Origin: Okapia johnstoni
Lineage: Eukaryota; Chordata; Mammalia; Artiodactyla; Giraffidae
Assembly (NCBI GenBank): GCA_024291935.2
Contig: CM044320.1
Span: 53,572,001-53,636,000 of the forward strand
Length of the DNA stretch: 64,000 nt
Direction: 5' to 3'
The notes below the pieces were generated by a model. The model ran no database searches and had not been told where the DNA came from. It worked only from the letters and a program-made list of their open reading frames with translations. This document shows, piece by piece, positions 22,675-33,866 of the stretch. Position numbers and translations under genes: made by a program. Numbering within the stretch: position 1 is the stretch's first letter; every line of letters starts with the position of its first letter.

Positions 22675-23245
22675 TTTTGTAAATTTTTCTTTTGAAATAA
22701 TTTCAAATTTATGGAGGAATTTTAAGCAGAGTAAAGAGAGCTCCAGGACAACTGTCACACTGACTGACAATGGTTAATATTTTGCTTTATCACACCGTCT
22801 CTTTTTTCTGAATTTTAAGAATAATTTGCAGATGTCATGTCCCTTTATCCTTTACCTTAAAACAAAGCTACTAATTTTCACAAGTCTAGTACAATGATCA
22901 AAATTAGGAAATCTGACAATGACACAACACTATCATCTAAGATAGATCTTATTCAAATTTCATTTTTTCCTCCATGAAGTACAGAATCACACATAGCACA
23001 TAGATTTCATGTCTATTTTATCTCCTTTCATCTGGAATTACTCTTCAATTTTCCTTTCTCTCTCATGACCTTGACGTTTTGGAAGAGTATCGTTCTTCCA
23101 TTAGAAAATGAGCTCCAGCAGTCTCAGAAGAAGGCCAGGATTTCATCTCTGGTCTGTCTGATTATGAAGACTGTATCATTGCTGCTGGCTTATAAATCCA
23201 CTCATTCTGATGGCCATACTAGGAGTGACCCTTGTCATTGCCTTG
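22675..23245 (-). repeat. Ancient L1-type 3' segment
   Basis: Order of landmarks: 'ttgaaataatttcaaatttatgg', 'gtacaatgatcaaaattagg', 'tctcatgaccttgacgttttggaagagta'. I recall this order from old mammalian L1 3' ends in antisense. Subfamily unknown. Confidence 0.5.
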
Positions 23246-24289
23246 GTAACTGATATAACCCATCTCTTTGTTTCGAATCAACTTTATTTATTTACTTAGG
23301 TCACGCTGCGCAGTTTGTGGGATCTTAGTGGCTAGTGACGAAAGTAACTTTTTGACTTTCAGTCAGAAGCATTTTCTAATTATAGCCTATGCTTTCTTCT
23401 GAGGAGGGAGGAGAGGATTTGGGGGCCTGAGGGAGAAGACATAGGGAGCAAACACTGTGGGGGGTGGAGGATTTCAGGGGTAGGGAGACCTGTGAAATCA
23501 TGATGCCTCTTCTGGCTTCCCGGATGTGGGCTGCGGAGCCGCCCAATGGTGCCTGTGGGCTTTGGGATGCAGGACACATCTGCGCCCTTCTTGGCTCCTT
23601 TTGCTAGAGCCCAGGAGATTGGCAGGGACCCTAGAGAAGATCCACTCTTCTCTTGGGGGCAGGGCAGATGCTGAGCAGCTGAGCAAGCGGGACTAGGCAG
23701 GCAGGCAAAGGGCCATGTCCTCCAGCTAGTCGGTTGTCCAGAAGCCCTGGAGCACAGCTTCCTCCCTGGCTCCCCCTTCCCTTGGGAGGCCAAGAGTTGA
23801 CTTCTCTCCCTTCTCACTCCCAGTGGCTCTCTAGTCCCCCCGAGAGATATTTGCCTGGGAAAAAGAGAGCTGAAGGGCGGATGGAACCTCAAAAGGACAA
23901 AAGCAATAGAAGAATAAGGCTTCTCCTCTGATTTTTGCTTAAAAGACAAGAGACCCCTAGGATAGAAGACAGAGGACAAATTTGCAAGGCCTTGCTTGGG
24001 CCGGGAAAGGTTAAAAGCTACAGAGAAAGATAGCTCTGAGAGTAAAGAAAAAGATCCCTAATAAATATCTATATGTTTTCCCACTCCCCCAAATAATAGG
24101 CTGAAATGTGGGTGGGACTGGCCCAGGGTTGAAATAAAGGAAGATTTCTGGGAATTTTGTTAAGTTTTATGTCACTTTAAGGGGCCAGAAAAACCTGGCA
24201 GATCCATCTTGGATATTGAAGGAAGGATGGGCTGATGCCTGAAGGAACAGCATGTTTCACAGGGAGATGGTAATGAAGAGAGAGGCAGG

Positions 24290-24470
24290 CTGTCAGGATT
24301 TGAATCACTGCTTTGTCACTAACCAGCTATGTGAGTTTGGGCAAGCTGTGTAGCCTTGAAGCCTTATCTTCTCATGTAATGTGGGACAATAATAATGCCC
24401 ATCTCTGGTGTTGTGGGAGTGAAATGAGAGGGTGTATAAAGTTTAGTATATCACCTAGTATATAACAAGT
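24290..24470 (+). repeat. MIR SINE relic
   Basis: Sense order: 'ggatttgaatcactgctttgtcac', 'accagctatgtgagtttgggcaag', 'aatgtgggacaataataatgccc'. Confidence 0.7.
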
Positions 24471-24750
24471 GAGCAAAAAATTTAGCTGTTTGTTATCACA
24501 CTTTTTAGTTATAATGAAAAGTGCTGGGTTGAGGATGAGGAAAACCATTCTTATATTTCTATATCTTTCAAGATATCTAGTTCTTTTCTTGGTAAATAAT
24601 ATCTTCTTTCCCCTACACGTCCTTTATGTAAAAAGGCAGTATTGTGTGAGATCCAAGATCTGTTTTGAATTGTGATACTAAGTCACATTTTGAGCTAATG
24701 CAAATTATGTCACTACTCTGAAACTCAATTCCCCCAAATATACATGGAGA

Positions 24751-24961
24751 AAGTGAAAGTGTTAGTTGCTTAAAGTCTGACTCTTTGTGACCCCAAGGAC
24801 TGTAGCCTGCCAGGCTCCTCTGTCCATGGAATTCTCCAGGCAATAATACTAGAGTGGGTAGCCATTCCCTTCTCCAGGGTATCTTCCTGACTCAGGAATG
24901 GAATCCAAGACTCCCACACTGCAGGTAAATTCTTTACTGTCTAAGCCACCAGAGAAGCCCC
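24751..24961 (-). mobile_element. Bov-tA SINE
   Basis: Minus-strand complete copy. Flanked by the 11 bp duplication ATACATGGAGA at 24740-24750 and 24962-24972. Confidence 0.95.
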
Positions 24962-25004
24962 ATACATGGAGAGGATAACACCTCTTTTGGGCTGCTAGTT
25001 AATA

Positions 25005-25240
25005 GCATAGTGTTTTGAGTCAGACAGGCCTGGATTTAAATGATAACTTCAAACTTACTAGCTATCTGACTCTGAGTATTGTAATTAACACCTCTGAACT
25101 TCAGTTTCCTCCATTGTTAATTGGGGGTTATCATACCATATACCTTGTTGAACTTTCAAAAGACCATTTAGGACATTAAAGTATAAGCTGCTTAACCCAG
25201 AGCTCTGCACAAAGTAGGCATCCTCAAAGTGAAATTGGTA
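25005..25240 (+). repeat. MIR SINE relic
   Basis: Sense order: 'gtgttttgagtcagacaggcctggattta', 'actagctatctgactctgag', 'aacttcagtttcctcc', 'agagctctgcacaaagtaggcatcctc'. Relatively long and well ordered. Confidence 0.75.
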
Positions 25241-25543
25241 GTTGGTAGCTTTTTGGTCTAAATGAAATTGCCTACAAAATATTTTTCCAATCACATTTCT
25301 TTTGCCTAAGACAAAAAGGAGATAATGAGCACGCACATTTAAAATCCTTCTTCTGTTTCCCCACTTAGATCCACTGAAAAAGTATCTGAGAACATTTGTT
25401 CAGAATCGAACCATAACCTGCTCCTTCACTCCTGTGCCTTCCATCCCCTTTCCTCCACACTAGCCAACAAGGCCCATCTATCAACTCTCAAGCTCACCTT
25501 TGTCACGCAGAGTGGACTAGCTGCTAGCTGCTGAGCCCCGCCT

Positions 25544-25557
25544 CCCCCCCCCCCCCC
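25544..25557 (+). repeat. Poly-C run (14 C)
   Basis: 14 consecutive C on the plus strand, just after a CTAGCTGCTAGCTGCTGAG stretch. A homopolymer, so its length in the assembly may be uncertain. Confidence 0.9.
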
Positions 25558-25760
25558 AACACAGGCACACACATCCTGCACAGCACACACATCATTTCTC
25601 AGAAGCCAAATTAAAGTCACCGTCCATCCACGAAGAGAAGCCTCTTTCCTAGTGCCTTCTCCCAGGAGAATCCTCACTTTTCATTGCCATCACCCTCCAT
25701 CCCCCATCCTCTCACACAGGCACAAACCGGTCACCATTCCACTTCTCCTCCCCTACTCCA

Positions 25761-25930
25761 TTGCTCAGTAATTATATTCTCCGCCTCCCAGTGTCATGCT
25801 AATACAGGCTCCTGACACAGCTGCCCAGATTAAATTAGAGCCCAAACCAGCAGGCTGACTAATTATATTTTCAGCCCGGAATTTTCTTCCCCCACCTTTG
25901 GGGTACGGGGCCTATGAGAAGTAAATGAGC
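25761..25930. promoter_or_regulatory. Candidate regulatory element with homeodomain, octamer-like and E-box motifs
   Basis: Unique AT/GC-balanced segment with two TAATTA sites (25769-25774, 25860-25865), an octamer-like ATGCTAAT (25796-25803), a CAGCTG E-box (25818-25823) and TAAATTAG (25831-25838) inside about 100 bp. The cluster fits a neural enhancer, but conservation could not be checked. The assignment is inference. Confidence 0.35.
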
Positions 25931-26237
25931 ACTGCCAATATTTGCTGAGGACATTTGACTCTTCTTGTCCGGGTGGTTTTGTCTTCCCCAACCAATCTGG
26001 GCCCCTGGAATTAGATTAGATCAGAAAGAGAGAAGAGACTTTTACTCAAAGGACCTACCTAAATTCCATTCATCCTTCTGCCAGCTGTGCCTGGCCACTA
26101 TCATCAGGCCAAGGAAGAAAGAATGGCACAGAACTCTTTCTCAAAATTGAGATTCTACTCCTACTTTTGTGAGCCCTTCCCCTCTTCCTAACTCCCAAGT
26201 CTTTTCTCCAAATATTCATTGCCACTTATCCTGCAGT

Positions 26238-26437
26238 GTTGTTGTTCAGTTGCTAAGTCGTGTCCAACTCTGCGACCCCCTGGACTGCAGCACACCAGCC
26301 TTCCCTGTCCTTCGCTATCTCCTGGAGTTTGTTCAAACTCATGTCCATTGATTTGGTGATGTCATCAAACCATCTCATCCTCTGTTGCCCCCTTCACCTC
26401 CTGCCCTCAATCCTTCCTGGCATCAGGGTCTTTTCTT
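26238..26437 (-). mobile_element. BovB 3'-end fragment
   Basis: Only the last 200 bp of BovB on the minus strand, from 'gccaggaaggattgagggcaggaggtg' to 'gttgtccaac...caacaac'. No protein domain is left beyond the C-terminal MLGK-type region. Confidence 0.88.
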
Positions 26438-26521
26438 CTACCTCTATCTCAAGTGAAAAAGAAGGATACTTTCCTTATAGAATTCTGTTTTACAGCTTGT
26501 CCTTCAGCCTTTGCCTTCATG

Positions 26522-26731
26522 TTGTTTTAGTCAGTCATGTTCGACTCTTTTCTACCCCATGGAGTGTAGCCTGCCAGAGTCCTCTGTCCATGGGATTCTC
26601 CAGGCAAGAATACTGGAGTGGGTTGCCATTCCCTTCTCCAGGGGATCTTCCCAACCCCGGATCGAACCCACGTCTCCTATGTCTCCTGCTTTGGCAGGTG
26701 TGTTCCTTACAGCTGAGCCACCCGGGGAGCC
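26522..26731 (-). mobile_element. Bov-tA SINE
   Basis: Minus-strand complete copy. Target-site duplication TTGCCTT(C/T)ATG at 26511-26521 and 26732-26742, one mismatch. Confidence 0.95.
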
Positions 26732-26868
26732 TTGCCTTTATGACTAGAACATAATTGATATCTCAAATTGCCTAGAGGCAAAGTTTACCAGTCCTTCATT
26801 TCTTCATTCCATTAATATTGGTTGTGTGCTTACCGTACACCCCATAGTGAGGTAGATGTGAAAGTATG

Positions 26869-27181
26869 AAAGTGAAAGTTGCTCAGTCGTGTCCGACTCT
26901 TTGTGACCCCATGGACTATACAGTCCGTGGAATTCTCCAGGCCAGAATACTGGAGTGGGTAGCCCTTCCCTTCTTCAGGGGATCTTCCCAACCCAGGGAT
27001 AAAACCCAGGTCTCCCGCATTGCAGGTGGATTCTTCACCAGCTGAGCCACAAGGGAAGCCCAAGAATACGGGAGTGGGTAGCCTAGGCCTTCTCCATCAG
27101 ACCTTCCCGACCCAAGAATCGAACCTGGAGTCTCCTGCATTGCAGGCAGATTCTTTACCAACTGAGCTATCAGGGAAGCCC
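26869..27181 (-). mobile_element. Composite Bov-tA SINE with duplicated tRNA-like module
   Basis: Same layout as the copy at 2291-2598: two tRNA-like modules and a single full Bov-A body. Here a perfect 13 bp duplication ATGTGAAAGTATG flanks the whole unit (26856-26868 and 27182-27194), showing that the composite moved as one element. Confidence 0.95.
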
Positions 27182-27194
27182 ATGTGAAAGTATG

Positions 27195-28624
27195 TAAAGG
27201 CATCATTTCTGCTTTGAAGAAGAGCAGGGACTCATGATTGGTCTACATATGTATAGATGTGCCTTCAGTAGTTCAGGTCTACTATAAGGCTATGTGGAGA
27301 GGTAACAGCAGGAGTGCACATGGCAGCAGGAGCTCAATTATTCTGAGTCCAGGAATGCCAGGACAGTGATGCCCAGTGAGAAAGAAAGGGATAATTAAGG
27401 AAACAAGTTGAGCTCTCCTAACTCACCATCTGTGTGTCCCCAAGTTTGCACTTCCAGGAGAGGATCTGATGAGGTCTCTTCACCAATATCCAAAATGAAA
27501 TGTCCACCTGGGGTTTTGCCCCAGGCCCTCCAGAGGGGATGCATGTCCTTCACACATGACCTACACCAGGTCTGCCTCTGACCCTGGGTGCAGTCAGCTC
27601 CAATGTTGTGCTGCCAATTTTTAGATAAAGCCTGAATGATAACTTTGGGGAGAATAAGCCACCATCCTCAGTAAGTCACAGTGGACCAAACAGACACCAA
27701 AATAAATACAATGTACAAACTTTATTTAACAAAACTAACAGGTAAAGTCAAACAGGCTTTATATTAAGTCCAATTTATATGAAGAGAAAAACTGACTAGA
27801 AGAAAATTTGTCTTGAACACTGTATAGTAACCTACTTGAATTTAACTGAACTCTGTTGCTGGGAAGAATACAGCTCACACACAGGTATGGATGAATAATT
27901 TGTACATTTTTCGAGTATTCACTGAATACTGCCTTAGATATACTTGCACATTAAATGTGATAAAGATTTAACTGCTTATCCCCAGATACACTTCTTTATA
28001 GCTGATCTTTTGGAGGAGTGGTTCCAAAGAACAGGTGGTTTTGGCTCACGCATCATGTAATGACCCCAGCCTGGACGTTCTGGACACCCAGTCTCCTTCA
28101 CCCTTCTTCAAACATCAGATGGGTGTGGGTATCTGAAAAGTTCTCTGGGTAAGATGACATACTGTTACTTGTAGTGCTGGCCAAAGGACAAATCTGAGCT
28201 GGCAGCGACTTGCATGTCCACTTCCGGCCGAGCCAATGATTGGACTGCCAGACACTTGTTTTTAAGACCCTTCTTCAGAGTAAGCAATTGAGTGTATCAG
28301 AATGAGAAGATCTGGGTCTGAAATTTCATAGCCTGTCAGGATTCTGCCACTTCATCAGCTCATGCCTTGTATGAGTTTATTCATATTTTTATAAGCTGCC
28401 TTTCATACTTCTCTTCACCCCTGGGCCTTGTCTTCCACCCCAGTGACACTGGGTAATCAAAAGATTATGAACCCTCCAGTCAGGTAAGTGTGGGTGAGAG
28501 TCCAGCCATGGCACTGAACAGGTGCACACACTGTTTGGTTATATACTTTTTCTTAACTGCTCAGTCCTTATCTGCAAAAGACAAAATCCTGTTTCTTCGT
28601 AGTTTCTTGGGGAATATTATGTCA
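27195..28624. other. Unique intergenic DNA
   Basis: No recognisable element or gene in 1.4 kb. AT-rich around 27700-27960. Confidence 0.45.
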
Positions 28625-29070
28625 GTCAAAGTTCTTCAGGGAAACAAAACCAATTATATCTATTTATTTATTGTAGGGATTGGCTCACTTGATTTTGGAG
28701 GCCGAGAAGTCCTACAACCTGTTGACTGCACACTGGAGACCAGGAAGGAAGATAATGCAATTCAGTCCAAGTCTGAAGGCCTGAGGACCAGGGGCTCGCC
28801 GAGTCCCAGTCTAAAGCCCAGGAAGCGGGAGCATCCGTATCTGAGGGCAGGAGTGGATGGATATCCCTCAAGCAGGGAGCACAGACTGGCCCTTCCTACA
28901 CCTTTTTATTCTGTTCAGGGGCCCAGCACGTTGGGTGATCTTTACTCAGTCTCCTATCCAAATGCAAACATTTCCCAGAAACACCCTCACAGACACATCC
29001 AGAAATGCTTTGCAGGTTATCTGGGTATCCCTTAGCCCAGTTAAGTTGACATATAAAATTAACCATCACA
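28625..29070. repeat. Ancient interspersed repeat, family not named
   Basis: The landmarks 'agttcttcagggaaacaaaacca', 'ggattggctcacttgattttggagg', 'cagaaacaccctcacagacacatcc', 'agttgacatataaaattaaccatcaca' belong to a common old mammalian repeat that I recognise by sequence but cannot name with certainty. A long plus-strand open frame over it (28490-29035) is therefore not a gene. Confidence 0.6.
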
Positions 29071-29110
29071 AATTTTAAATTAAAAAAATGGTGTGAAATT
29101 GACTGGATGC

Positions 29111-29309
29111 ATGCTAAGTTGCTTCAGTTATGTCCGACTCTGACTCTATGGGCTGTAGCCTGCCAGTCTCCTCTGTCCATGGGATTCTCCAGGCAAGAAT
29201 ACTGGAGTGGGTTGCTGTGCCCTCCTCTAGGGCATCTTCCTGATCCAGGGATCAAACCTGTGTCTTCTGCATTGGCAGGTGGGTTCTTTACCACTAGGGC
29301 CACCTAGGG
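29111..29309 (-). mobile_element. Bov-tA SINE
   Basis: Minus-strand copy with a diverged head (ccctaggtggccctagtggtaaag) and complete Bov-A body. Confidence 0.92.
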
Positions 29310-29831
29310 ATATGCTAATTTTCTTTCTCATTTCCTTAAGCTCATAGATAATTCACAAGAGTTCATTGTAACTGTTTTCCCAGTATCTGTATCAGAGAGA
29401 CACCCAACAGTTTGCTTATAAACAGACTAAAAGTAGTTCAAGAAAAAAATCTTACAAAGCACTAATGAGTATTGCAGCTACTTACAACAACACTCAGAGA
29501 CAACTGCAAAACAACACAAAATTTATTAAGTGTTCAGTTAACTGGCACTGTCTTCAGAATATGAGAGAGGAACACATACTTTGTTTTTTCTTAATTTTGC
29601 CAGTGCTGTAGGCCTCTGCAAGTTACTAGACCAGCTGCTTTGTCGGGGAGCTTTTTATCCCTCCACTCATCTTCTCAGCCATTTCCTCCCCACATATCCC
29701 CCAGCCAAAGAATGACTTAGCCAAGAGCAAGCAGTGTGCAGGAGGAGTCTAAAAGGAGGTTAACCTTCTTGGTTGTTAAACCTGCCACATCTCCTCTTCC
29801 AGGAAGCCTGGCTTCATAATGCAGCTCATAA
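29310..29831. other. Unique intergenic DNA
   Basis: Nothing recognised in this 520 bp stretch. Confidence 0.45.
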
Positions 29832-29894
29832 GTTTTAATTGAAGAGTAGCTGATTTACAATGTTTTCGTGTACAGCAAAGTGATTCAGTTAATG

Positions 29895-29932
29895 TATATA
29901 TATGTGTGTGTATATACACACACATATATATA
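29895..29932. repeat. 38 bp perfect TA/TG-CA palindrome
   Basis: Centre between 29913 and 29914; arms of TATATATGTGTGTGTATA type pair with TATACACACACATATATA. It lies within the L1 3' UTR fragment and probably arose by microsatellite expansion. Confidence 0.9.
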
Positions 29933-30047
29933 TTCTTTTTCAGAATCTTTTCCATTATAGGTTATCACAAGATATTGAATATAGTTCCCTGTGCTATACA
30001 GTAGGCTCTTGTTGCTTATATTTTTTTATATATAGTAGTGTGTATAT

Positions 30048-30320
30048 CGGAGAAGGCAATGGCACCCCACTCCAGTACTCTTGCCTGGAAAAATCCCATG
30101 GACGGAGGAGCCTGGTAGGCTGCGGTCCATGGGGTCGCAAAGAGTCAGACACGACTGAGAGACTTCACTTTCACTTTTCCCTTTCATGCACTGGAGAAGG
30201 AAATGGCAGCCCACTCCAGTGTTCTTGCCTGGAATCCCAGGGACGGCGGAGCCTGGTGGGCTGCCGTCTATGGGGTCGCACAGAGTTGGACATGACTGTA
30301 GTGACTTAGCAGTTAGCAGC
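30048..30320 (+). mobile_element. Bov-A2 SINE nested in L1
   Basis: Complete dimer with CAG-type tail. Target-site duplication AGTGTGTATAT at 30037-30047 and 30321-30331. Younger than the L1 fragment it splits. Confidence 0.96.
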
Positions 30321-30777
30321 AGTGTGTATATGTTAATCTCAAGCTCTTAATTTATCCCTTCCCTACCCCTCTTTCCCCTTTGGTAACCATAAATTTGTTC
30401 TCTATGTCTAAGAATCTGTTTCTCTTTTTTAAATTATTAAAAACATTAAAATCATTGTATCATATTTTTAAATTTCACATATATGTGATATCATATGATA
30501 TTTGTCTTTATTCAATGTCCTCTCAATGTGATCTTAGCAAGTTAAATCTGAAATGGGAGAATAGTGATCACAGAGTTCACAAAGGTGTTATAATTTGCTA
30601 GAAGTAATGAGGTGAGTTATTGACAAATTCAGAACTGAAACCCAAATAATTTACCTGCCAGCCAGTGTATATATATATATTTTTTCTTATTTGAACTGTG
30701 GACATGCTGTTTTGCCTATATTTGTTTGGCTATTTCTCCTATTAAATTGAGACTGCTATGAAAGCAAAACAAATATT

Positions 30778-30990
30778 GGGCTTCCCTGGGGGATCAGATG
30801 GTAAAGACTCTGCCTGCAATGCATGAGACCCAGGTTCAGTCCCTGGGTTGGGAAGATGCCTTGGAGAAGTGGATGGCAATCCACTCTAGTATTCTTGCCT
30901 GGAGAATTCCGTGAACAGAGGAGCCTAGCGGGCTACAGTCCATGGAGTTGTAAAGAGTCAGACACAACTGAGTGACTAACATTAGGTTTG
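30778..30990 (+). mobile_element. Bov-tA SINE
   Basis: Complete plus-strand copy. Flanked by AAAGCAAAACAAATATT (30761-30777) and AAAGCAAATATT (30991-31002), a duplication in which one side seems to have lost or gained five bases. Confidence 0.92.
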
Positions 30991-31231
30991 AAAGCAAATA
31001 TTGCCTCTTTCTGTTCTTCTACAATTCCTCTAAAACTTTATGAAAAGTAGGATAATCTTATGTGTATTTTCCAAATTGAGACACTTTTGAGAATGAAAAG
31101 CAGGGACTGCTAATAATTTAGCATGATACATATTAGTGAGTGAATCTACTTTACTGAAGTTCTGCTTTTCTTTTATAAATTTAATTTAAGGTATTCCTGT
31201 TCTTTAAGGAGCTTCTGTCCTCACTCCCTAT

Positions 31232-32249
31232 GTTGTTGTGGTTCAGTCACCCAATCGTGTCTGACTCTCATGACCCCATGAACTGCAGCACGCCAGGCCT
31301 CTCTGTCCCTCACCATCTCCAGGTGTTTGTCCAAGTTCATGTCCATTGCATCAGTGATGCCATCCAGCCATCTCATCTTCCGATGCCCATTTCTACTTTT
31401 GCCCTTAATCTTTCCCAGCATCAGAGTCTTTTCCATGGAGTCAGTTCTTCACATCAGGAGGCCAAATACTGGAGCTTCTGCTTCAGCATCAGTCCTTCCA
31501 ATGAATATTCACGGTTGATTTCCTTTAAGACTGACTAGTTTGATCTCCTTGCTGTCTAAGGGACTCTCAAGAGTCTTCTGCAGCACCACAGTTTGAAAGT
31601 ATAAATTTTTTAGCAGCCAGCTTTCAGCTCTCACAACCATACATGACTACTGGAAAGACCATAGCGCTGAATACATGGAACTTTGTTGGTAAGATGATGT
31701 CTCTGCTTTTCAACACTCTGTCTAGGTTTGTCATAGCTTTTCTGCCAAGAAGCAGTGGTCTTCTAAATTCATGGCTGCAATCACCATTCACAGTGATTTT
31801 AGAGCCCAAGAGGAGGAAATCTGTCACTGCTTCCACCTTTTCCCTTTCTATTTGCCATGAAGTGATGGGCTGGATGCCATGATCTTAGTTTAATAGTTAG
31901 TTTTAAGCTGGCTTTTTCACTTTCCTCCTTTACCCCCATCAAGAGGTTCTTTAGTTTCTCTTTGCTTTCTGCCATAAGAATGGTATCAACTCCATATCTG
32001 AGGTTGTTGATGTTTCTCCTGCCAATCTTGGTTCCAGCTTGTAAACTCATCCAGTCTGGCATTTCTCATGATGTGCTCAGGGTAAAAGTTAAATAACAGG
32101 GTGACAACAAACAGCTTCATCACACTCCTTACTCAATCCTGAACCAGTTGGTTGTTCCACACAGGTTTCTAACTGTTGCTTCTTGACCTGCATACAGGTT
32201 TCTCAGGAGACAGGTAAGATGGTCTGGCATTCCCATTTCTTTAAGAGTT
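31232..32249 (-). mobile_element. BovB LINE fragment with target-site duplication
   Basis: Minus-strand BovB 3' kilobase, 5'-truncated inside the reverse transcriptase. The catalytic motif region is altered (YGVDT in place of YADDT). Frame broken several times. An 11 bp duplication TCACTCCCTAT at 31221-31231 and 32250-32260 marks both ends. Confidence 0.95.
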
Positions 32250-32260
32250 TCACTCCCTAT

Positions 32261-32648
32261 AAGCTCCATGAATAGGGATAGGAACTCTTTCAGGCCAAAG
32301 TCCTTCTGTAAATACACATTCTCTCTTTCTCTTTCTTTCACTGTCTCTGTGCCTATCTCATACACACACACACACAGAAAGACACAGAGACACACACACA
32401 TTTATTATGGAGCATACTTTGGGCACCAGAGAGATACCTATATCTTGGGCTAATTTGGTTCCTAAGAGAGGAAAATATCCTGGATAAGCCAAGGGAACTG
32501 GATGGAATGCTTTTAGAAAAGACAGAGAGGGAAGGACCTACTTCACCACTTCTTCTTCCCTATTTTGACCCATTTTTCTTTCTCCTTTTTGCATTCAAAA
32601 CAAACATTTAAATGTCATTTTAGTCTTTACTCTTGCCATGCATGTGGA
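32261..32648. other. Spacer with CA-rich simple repeat
   Basis: A degenerate (CA)n tract lies at about 32363-32400. No gene. Confidence 0.5.
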
Positions 32649-32666
32649 CATTTTACAACATATTTA

Positions 32667-33420
32667 TTTATTTTATTTTTATTTTTTTTAAATTTATTTT
32701 TATACTTTACAATACTGTATTGGTTTTGCCATACATTGACATGAATCCACCATGGGTGTACATGTTTTCCCCTTCCAGAACTCCCCTTCCACCTCCCTCC
32801 CCATCTCATCCCTCTGGGTCATCCAAGTGTACCAGCCCCGAGCACCCTGTATCATGCATTGAACCTGGACTGGCAATTCGTTTCACATATGATAATTTAC
32901 ATGCTTCAGTGCCATTCTCCCATATCATCCCACCCTCGCCCTCTCCCACAGAGTCCAAAAGACTGTTCTATACATCTGTGTCTTTTTTGCTGTCTTGCAT
33001 ACAGGGTTATCTTTACCAACTTTCTAAATTCCATATATATGTGTTGGTATACTGTATTGGTGTTTTTCTTTCTGGCTTACTTCACTCTGTATAATAGGCT
33101 CCAGTTTCATCCACCTCATTAGAACTGATTCAAATATATTATTTTTAATGGCTGAGTAATATTCCATTGTGTATATGTACCACAGCTTCCTTATCCATTC
33201 GTCTGCTGATGGGCATCTAGGTTGCTTCCATGTCCTGGCTATTATAAACAGTGCTGCAATGAACATTGGGGTACATGTGTCTCTTTCAATTCTGGTTTCC
33301 TCAGTGTGTATGCCCAGCAGTGGGATTGCTGGGTCATATGGCAGTTCTATTTCCAGTTTTTTGAGGAATCTCCACACTGTTCTCCATAGTGGCTGTACTA
33401 GTTTGCATTCCCACCAACAG
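32667..33420 (-). mobile_element. L1 insertion, 3' end with ORF2 C-terminus
   Basis: 754 bp 5'-truncated L1 on the minus strand. The reversed A-rich tail is at 32667-32700. The ORF2 protein C-terminus (with [12 protein letters not shown] and [15 protein letters not shown] [10 protein letters not shown]) is open from 33377 down to 33024. A perfect 18 bp target-site duplication CATTTTACAACATATTTA flanks it at 32649-32666 and 33421-33438. The open frame and intact duplication make it one of the younger insertions here. Confidence 0.96.
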
Positions 33421-33438
33421 CATTTTACAACATATTTA

Positions 33439-33851
33439 ATTCAATTACTTATACAGTGTTATAAGCATTTTAAAGGCATAAGCTCCTTGAGGCCTGGAGC
33501 AAAGATATTTGTTTTTAGTAAAGAATTTTCAACAAGAACTTCTCATTGAAAGACAAAAATAGGATTTCTGTGACAGCAGAGGGAAAATAGGACAGGTTGA
33601 AACCAAGATCGAATATCCTGAGTTTAAATGTCAGGAGATTATTCCTGAGGACACTTGTGAAATTAAATTTTCTCGTGTTTAAATGATTTTTCTCATTTTT
33701 ATGTAAACAATAATATCATGTATTATTGAAAGAAAGTTGACAAGAAACTTGTCAACCCAATTCTCCACTAGATCCCTAGTGCCCAAAACTGTCTGGCCAG
33801 CTTAGGTGCTCAGAAAAAGTTTATGTAATGATGGCCAGGTCATCCTGCCAG
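33439..33851. other. Unique intergenic DNA
   Basis: AT-rich; nothing recognised. Confidence 0.45.
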
Positions 33852-33866
33852 TGATGTGGGACTCTT

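Larger units (their letters stand above)
22471..24739. other. Intergenic DNA with ancient L1-like and MIR relics
   Basis: About 22675-23245 resembles an ancient L1 3' UTR in antisense. A short CHR-like remnant may lie at 23281-23332. 23380-23930 is GC-richer unique DNA with overlapping chance frames. A MIR relic is at about 24290-24470. No gene supported. Confidence 0.4.
24973..26237. other. Unique intergenic DNA apart from the MIR and motif cluster
   Basis: Outside the MIR relic, the poly-C run and the candidate regulatory cluster, no element or gene was recognised. Confidence 0.4.
29832..30516 (-). mobile_element. L1 3' UTR fragment, interrupted by a Bov-A2
   Basis: Antisense artiodactyl L1 3' region: 'gatttacaatgttttcgtgtacagcaaagtgattcag', 'tattgaatatagttccctgtgctatacagtagg', then after the inserted SINE 'ttaatctcaagctcttaatttatccc' and 'ggtaaccataaatttgttctctatg'. 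The two halves are contiguous parts of one L1 split by 30048-30320. Confidence 0.88.

Noticed and set aside
23380..23979. Minus-strand open frame of 199 codons
   Set aside because: Proline/serine-rich composition caused by GC-rich DNA, overlapping open frames on both strands, no recognisable domain, no splice support.
28490..29035. Plus-strand open frame of 181 codons
   Set aside because: Most of it lies in an old interspersed repeat.
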